Positions 41,151 through 64,000 of a stretch of 64,000 nt of DNA are shown here, one piece after another. This stretch comes from Glandiceps talaboti (Eukaryota > Hemichordata > Enteropneusta > Spengelidae). The stretch spans positions 7,294,540-7,358,539 of the forward strand of contig NC_135569.1 of NCBI RefSeq assembly GCF_964340395.1. Reading direction: 5' to 3'. The notes under the pieces were generated by a model, which did no database searches, was not told the DNA's origin, and was given only the letters and a program-made list of their open reading frames with translations. Made by a program: the position numbers and the translations under genes. Position 1 is the stretch's first letter. Each line of letters starts with the position of its first letter.

Positions 41151-41472
41151 ATAGGATACATAAACAAAAAGTTCAGTCAGCAACAATTACAGTTAAAATG
41201 GAATTGACAGACAGTCTTACGATTGGGTTATTGAAATTCTAAAACACTGTGGCAAAAGAGTAGGTACATTTCTGTCATAACACTATAAAATATCCTGTCG
41301 TATGTGCATGCTTTTACAAAGTATATTAACCTGTATCATTATTGTTGTTACTAGTATATACTATTATTATTACAAGTTAAGGGGCTCATGAAAATACCAG
41401 GTTAATGATTGACGCATGACGCATTCGAAAGCAATGAATTATTCACTAGGTGTCTGCCAATCATAATGGTTC

Positions 41473-41478
41473 AATAAA
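41473..41478 (+). promoter_or_regulatory. Candidate polyadenylation signal of the transporter
   Basis: AATAAA about 690 nt after the transporter stop, beyond the MITE. Upstream alternatives inside the MITE are not canonical. Tentative. Confidence 0.25.
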
Positions 41479-41666
41479 AGACGTTTTTAAACCGTGGTTT
41501 ATAAGATGTAGTTGTCATCATGTATATGAGAAACAATAAATATATTATGTTGTGAACCGTAGTGTGGCAACTCACGGACATTGTCGTCCTTGTTATACAC
41601 TGAAAGTAGTTGATTGGATATGAATAATGTTCAAAACTGCCGCTTGATCTCGAGAAATACGTGTAT

Positions 41667-41675
41667 TATATAAAA
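41667..41675 (+). promoter_or_regulatory. TATA box of the LDLa DEG/ENaC gene
   Basis: TATATAAAA lies about 290 bp before the ATG at 41959. A start about 30 bp downstream would give a 5' UTR of about 260 nt without an intron. Inferred from motif and position. Confidence 0.45.
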
Positions 41676-41958
41676 TGGAGCATTATGATACTATCAGCTA
41701 GGTTTTTATTACTCGTCTACAGTAATATAACTGTTACAATGATAATGTCAGTCTACATTTAAGCACATATCCTGCCACGCCGAGGACTCCTCAGTCTAGT
41801 CCAGAGTTTCATTATTCCAGAGTTATTGCGACTAAGTGACGTCGATAACGTGAATTAAGTGGATGTCGATTTACATACATTAGCATTGCATTAAAACAAC
41901 AAGATTGTGATTGTAATATTTGCATTACGTGTATAAGCACATAACTTCAATATTGATA

Positions 41959-59610
<17,652 letters not shown>

Positions 59611-60133
59611 TCATAAAAACAACATAAATAGAATTTGAGCTATACTAGTAGGCTAGAAATTATCCCAACACTTAGCATATTGATGGCTTGAAATTACCAT
59701 CTCACGCTCTATCAACACCTGAGGCCAGAACCCATTCCCTGAGGAGAAGTTGAATTCGTACAACCATTGAAGTCTGGAACAGACCTCCTGATATCGTTGC
59801 TAGGGGAATGTTTTATGCTGGTGTTCATAGCTACTTTATGTCCATGCACGTATTTGTTTACATGTCTTCAGGCCTGGCTGTGGAGAGTAAGGTATAGGCT
59901 TGGACACGGTGTCGGTGAACTCATGCTGCTGGGTATGGAAGCCCAAGGTGCAATGAGTGAACGTCCCATTTCAACCATGTTTAGCTTTAGGTAGAATGTA
60001 GCTGACAGGTATCACATGTTTTTCTTGTATTTTAAACCTTTTTAAATATTTAATCACCTAACAGTATTCTTTTTATGTGTGTATCATGTTTTAATTACTC
60101 TACTGAGATGTAGCGAACCATCGATTAGTCAGT

Positions 60134-60163
60134 CCATAGACCCTGTTGGTGTAGGGTCTATGG
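60134..60163. repeat. Short palindrome (CATAGACCCT hairpin), second copy
   Basis: CCATAGACCCT, an 8-nt loop, then AGGGTCTATGG. It lies within the inferred 3' UTR of the channel gene, so it would be transcribed. Confidence 0.6.
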
Positions 60164-60501
60164 TCAGTCTTGTTAGTCTGCCTTGCGTGACCATACTGGA
60201 AGGGACTACGTACATTTTCAATAAGAAGCCTTCACGAATATGGGGTGGGAAGAAATCTAACGGAAGAGCGTATCCTTGATGAGAATGATAAACCTACGAA
60301 TGGTGGTCATATTTGTGGTAAAACTAAACATTTTGCATTTAACTCTGGAAGCTTAAAAGATAAAGACCACATATGAGTGTCTACACCATTGTCATTCATG
60401 ATGAGCTTTCTACTGATACCTTGACATTTGACCTTGACCTCTATGTGCATTGTGCATGGATGTTTACTTAAAAAATAAGTTTTACCTAAAAGGTGTTATT
60501 T

Positions 60502-60507
60502 AATAAA
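60502..60507 (+). promoter_or_regulatory. Polyadenylation signal of the LDLa DEG/ENaC gene
   Basis: AATAAA about 890 nt after the stop, followed within about 25 nt by the GT-rich stretch TGGTGTTGTGTTTTTC, as expected of a downstream element. Confidence 0.5.
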
Positions 60508-60623
60508 GTAGTGTTTTGAAAAGCTGGTGTTGTGTTTTTCTTTCACAATATAATTTAACTGTACTATTGCTGATTTAATGGACACGTTTTACTCAAATTG
60601 GCTACCCTATTAATTAGTAATGA

Positions 60624-61020
60624 GTTGCCTCTACCACGACTCCTCAAACGGCGACCCTTAGTAGATGTCGGCGACTCCTGTAGCTAGTCTTATTAATATT
60701 AGAGTCTAATTTAGCCAAGGGAAGAAGGTTGCGATGGTTCTTGCTCGATTTGTCCTGTGTACAATCCCTGTAAGGCAGGCATTCGACATTACAATATAGG
60801 CCGATGTAAGGTGATGCCCTCATCAATCACACTGTACTTTGGACTCGGTTCTTTCAAATAGTTTGACAAATCTTGTGACCATAAGAATAGTATAGCAGGC
60901 CAGTATACGATTCACTGCCTAATCAATTTGTTTAACTCTGCGCGACATTCAAAGAGTTCTGCATGCCGAGTGAAATTATATTAGGAAACTAGGACAGGTT
61001 TCTTTTTAAATTAGATAAAA
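60624..61020 (+). repeat. Tandem duplication upstream of the P450, distal unit
   Basis: Begins GTTGCCT..CTCAAACGGCGACCCTTAGTAG and ends TTTCTTTTTAAATTAG. The proximal unit repeats these blocks in order about 457 bp later. Where the proximal unit has TATATAAGG this one reads TATATTAGG. Confidence 0.85.
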
Positions 61021-61080
61021 TACACTTGAAGAATTTAAATCTCTGGCAACATTGTTGATCAGTGTAAGCAGTCGTTTAAA

Positions 61081-61508
61081 GTTGCCTACACCAAGTATCA
61101 TCAAACGGCGACCCTTAGTAGATGTCGGTGACCCCTATAATCAGTCTTATTAATATTAAAGTCTAGTTTAGACAAGGGAAAATTTAAAGGTCGCGATGGT
61201 GCTTGCATGATGTGTCCCGTGTGCAATTACTGTTGACAATATAGAAGGCAGGCATCCGCATCCGAGAGTACAATAAAAAGTACAATGACAATGTATGGAT
61301 CATGTCCTTATAACACATTGTATCGAACTCAGGTGCGTTCAAATAATTGACAAGCCTAGTGACACTGACAATGGAAGCCCAGTGTAAGATTCACTGCCTA
61401 ATCACTTTAAATTGTTTAACTCTGTGCGACATTCAAAGAGTTCGGCATGCAGAGTGAAATTATATAAGGAAACGAGGACAGTTTTCTTTTTAAATTAGGA
61501 AATATTTT
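61081..61508 (+). repeat. Tandem duplication upstream of the P450, proximal unit
   Basis: The second unit of the pair, with insertions and substitutions relative to the first. Shared blocks include ACGGCGACCCTTAGTAGATG, GATTCACTGCCTAATCA and GCGACATTCAAAGAGTTC. Contains the probable TATA box of the P450. Confidence 0.85.
61461..61469 (+). promoter_or_regulatory. Probable TATA box of the P450 gene
   Basis: TATATAAGG, 232 bp before the proposed ATG at 61701. A start site about 30 bp downstream gives a leader of about 200 nt without an intron. Confidence 0.45.
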
Positions 61509-61700
61509 AATATTGAAGTGGGAATATACCACTAAGTGACTAGCCGGATTGATAATTGAGTTTCATCATTAATGAACAGACAGCACATTTTTCTGCCTTC
61601 ACATCAATCAGCGTGTAAGGATACAAGTCTTGTGAAGCGCTTGCCCAACTCAGCAAAAATACACATTGAACTTCTAGTGTCTTTGCGCGAATCCTATAAG

Positions 61701-63708
61701 ATGCTTTCAATAGTCTATGCTGCTGAAATCTTTTTGATATTTCTAGCAACATTTTATACCTTACGATGGGCAATCCGTCGACCACGCAACCTACCTCCAG
61801 GACCCATTGGCTTGCCAATTATTGGATGCTTGTTATATATTGATAAAATGCCACAGAAAGTTTTTCGGAAGTGGGCCAAGGTTTATGATGACGTTATAAG
61901 CGTTCGAATGGGAACGGAACTCGTAGTGGTCTTAAACAGCCGGGATGCCATCCGAGAGGCCCTTATGAAGCAATCAAAGAAGTTTTCTGCTCGACCTAGG
62001 ACATGGAATCTTGCACAACTTGATGGTTGTAAAGGTGAGACGTTATGCTATGCAAAAATGATATGAACGACCTTCAAGGGAACTTGACCTACTATGGGCC
62101 AGTATATTGACCTTGTACTTGTAAGGTACCTACTACACGATACAAAGTTTAAACAGTGTAATAGAAACACCATGCTCTGATAACTCCTCGATTTTCGTTT
62201 GGGACTCGTAATGAATAAAACATGTTTTATTAGGGTTTTTTTTATACTTGGAAAAACAATTTGCACAAAATATTTAACCAAGTATTGTTGAGAGAAAATA
62301 CAGCCCATTTCAAGTTGCCTTTCACAGGCTCAGCTTCATACAATCACACAGAAACTGGGATAAGATATCTAGATTGAATGAACAGAGATTCTTGCAACAT
62401 TTTGTCTAAATGAATTAATAAACAATGTGCCACTATGCAGACATCAAATGCAGACATCAAGACATTGGTGCCCGCGTGTCTGCATCTAGCTGTATGACAT
62501 TAAAACGGTTCAATTCATAACAGACTAACTGTAGTAAAAAATTGCAATCTGGCTGGCTTAGTGTACCGGTAGAATATACAGTTTCTTTATTGGTTTCTGG
62601 ATGTTTGTATCAAACAGCCAGTGAACCGTAACCTGTAACGGGCTGTAAAATGTCCACATTTGCAAAAGAAAGTTTAACACTAGTACTTGCAGATTGTTTT
62701 ATCGTCTGCTTTATTTCTCCCATACAGGTGTTTTCGACGCTCCGTGGCCAGAATGGTATGCACTACGTAAATACTGTTTAAATACACTGCATGAATTCGG
62801 AATGGGCCGAAATCTAACGGAACAAAACATACAGGATGAAAGTGAACACATCGCAGCCGCTCTTCGGGCACTGAACAACAAGCCGACAGGCGTACGCCAC
62901 ATTTTTATGAATGCAGTTTCTAACATAATGTGTGCGATGCTCTTTGGGAGAAGGTTTGAATATGACGATGATGAGTTCAAACGTTTGCTTGAAGTTAGCA
63001 ATCTAATGGCCAAAAGTGTTTGCTCTTCGCAGCTGTTGAGTTTCATACCAGCACTGTGGCATTTGCCACTACCGACAAAACGTACTTTGACCAGAACGTA
63101 CCGTGATGTAATGTATTTCATTGACAAACATGTAGAACTGCACCGCAAAAACTTGCCAGAAAATACCCCAAGTGAGTCATTCCTCGATTCATATCTACTG
63201 AAGGAGAAAGAATATAAAGAGAATACATCAACCAAAAAAGATGCATCAAACTCATTTCTTGAGGATCCTGAACATCTTTCAAACACTTGCTTAGTTTTAT
63301 TTGGTGCAGGAACTGATACGACGGCAAACGCACTGCTTTGGGCTGTTCTTTTACTTTGTTTACACCCTGAAATTCAAGAAAAGTGCTTTCTAGAAATTGA
63401 AGATGTGATTGGTTTGGAGAAGCAACCTTCGTACAGCGATAGATTAGCACTGTCCTTTGTTGAAGCAACAATACTTGAGGTACACAGATATTCAACCGTC
63501 GTTCCTTTATCTGGTCCGCGTGCGACAACTGAAGATGTCATCCTGGGTGACCACGTCATACCCAAAGATACAACGATCTTCTCAAATATCTGGGCAGTCC
63601 ATATGGATGAAAGGGTGTGGGAGAACCCTGATAAATTTGATCCTGGTCGTTTCCTGGATGAAGAGGGGAAAGTAACAAAAAGAGATCATATAATGCCATT
63701 TGCTGTTG
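61701..63708 (+). CDS. CYP2-like microsomal cytochrome P450, 5' part (438 codons seen)
   Basis: A membrane-anchored haem monooxygenase of the CYP2 clan, probably ER-bound and acting on lipophilic substrates. Exons 61701-62034 and 62728-63708 (phase 1 junctions). Residues 4-21 are a hydrophobic anchor, then basic residues and the proline hinge LPPGP (31-35). I helix GAGTDTT at 304-310, K helix EVHR (ExxR) at 362-365, and FDPGRF (PERF-like) at 415-420. The coding sequence stops at a donor (GTAAGT) just after MPFAVG. The Cys-containing haem loop must therefore be on the next exon, beyond 64000. An in-frame ATG at 61572 exists, but 61701 is preferred because the anchor follows it directly. The second exon, 981 nt, is unusually large for a CYP2 gene. 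The closest vertebrate class cannot be fixed by eye. Confidence 0.92.
62396..62658 (+). repeat. Dispersed repeat, family D, copy 2
   Basis: In intron 1 of the P450; matches 28978-29262 in the second peptidase in order and orientation. Confidence 0.6.
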
Positions 63709-63796
63709 GTAAGTTCGCGTTTACTCTATAGAAAGTGTAACGATAGTAAAATGTGGTGTAGGAGTTGTATATTTTACATGCATGGGTTATTATATA

Positions 63797-63821
63797 CCAT
63801 AGACAGGGTCCGCTGTCTATG
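63797..63821. repeat. Short palindrome (CATAGACAG hairpin)
   Basis: CATAGACAG, a 6-nt loop, then CTGTCTATG. Outer bases match the hairpins at 4078 and 60134; the inner part differs. In an intron of the P450. Confidence 0.5.
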
Positions 63822-63899
63822 ATTATACCTATACGAATATCCTATGCATAACTTAGACTGCAATGACGTGGTTGCTAAGTACATCAATTATATTAATTT

Positions 63900-64000
63900 T
63901 AAAGGAGAAAGCCACTTAAGGAAATAAAGGTATTTTCATAAATTATAGCCTCTTGAGATTGAGATATTTCATGATTTCACGTCTCAAAAATATTTCCATC
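63900..64000. mobile_element. Family E element, copy 5 (cut by window end)
   Basis: AAAGGAGAAAGCCAC, GGTATTTTCATAAATTATAG and ATTTCATGATTTCAC match one arm of the family. In the last visible intron of the P450. Confidence 0.55.

Larger units (their letters stand above)
59611..61700. other. Channel 3' UTR and P450 upstream region
   Basis: 59611 to about 60520 is probably the channel 3' UTR. It contains a short palindrome (60134-60163) and two frames of 66-75 codons without family features. 60624-61508 is a tandem duplication ending in the P450 promoter, and 61509-61700 is the P450 leader. Confidence 0.6.

Noticed and set aside
59767-59997. 75-codon frame with an acceptor-like TCTTCAG inside
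   Set aside because: Lies in the inferred 3' UTR, with no homologous motif and no partner exon.
62711-63565. Minus-strand frames opposite the P450 exon
   Set aside because: Antisense shadows of a well-supported P450 coding exon.

Overview
The window is animal nuclear DNA. Coding sequence is split into many short exons with GT..AG introns, and the intervals are packed with microsatellites (TA, TC/GA, CAGA, CATA/GTAT, CAA, CCA and others) and short non-autonomous DNA transposons. The gene content (an M13 peptidase tandem pair, an SLC16-like transporter, a DEG/ENaC channel carrying LDL-receptor class A domains, a CYP2-type P450) and the repeat style fit a marine invertebrate, possibly a non-vertebrate deuterostome. 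That is an inference; the sequence alone does not name the species. No rRNA, tRNA, CRISPR array or virus-like element was recognised.

Layout, all genes on the + strand. (1) 1-3185: last five exons of a neprilysin-like M13 metallopeptidase. (2) 3186-17737: about 14.5 kb with no convincing gene, holding a hAT-type MITE with a clean 8-bp target duplication, a foldback element, several dispersed repeats and a double TCTCGCGAGA motif. (3) 17745-31092: a complete second M13 peptidase, 753 residues over 20 exons, plus one duplicated exon; exons 3a and 3b look mutually exclusive. (4) 31093-37024: repeats, with one doubtful small membrane ORF. (5) 37025-40780: a four-exon MFS/monocarboxylate-type transporter of 482 residues. 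(6) 41959-59610: a 24-exon DEG/ENaC sodium-channel gene (1073 residues) whose extracellular part contains thirteen LDLa domains, each on its own phase 1-1 exon. (7) 60624-61508: a tandemly duplicated segment of about 400 bp, followed by a TATA box and a CYP2-like cytochrome P450 (61701-63708) whose haem-binding exon lies beyond the window.

I built the exon models by reading splice sites, phases and family motifs by eye. All junction phases are consistent in the peptidase, transporter and channel models. The genes are unrelated in function apart from the two peptidase paralogues, which share intron positions and arose by tandem duplication.

The strongest biological leads are the LDLa-armoured DEG/ENaC channel, in which skipping all LDLa exons would leave a normal 526-residue channel, and the duplicated 162-nt exon pair in the peptidase. 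The 63-nt spacer between that pair is itself stop-free and in frame. At least eight families of short inverted or dispersed repeats recur within the 64 kb, several inside introns or UTRs.
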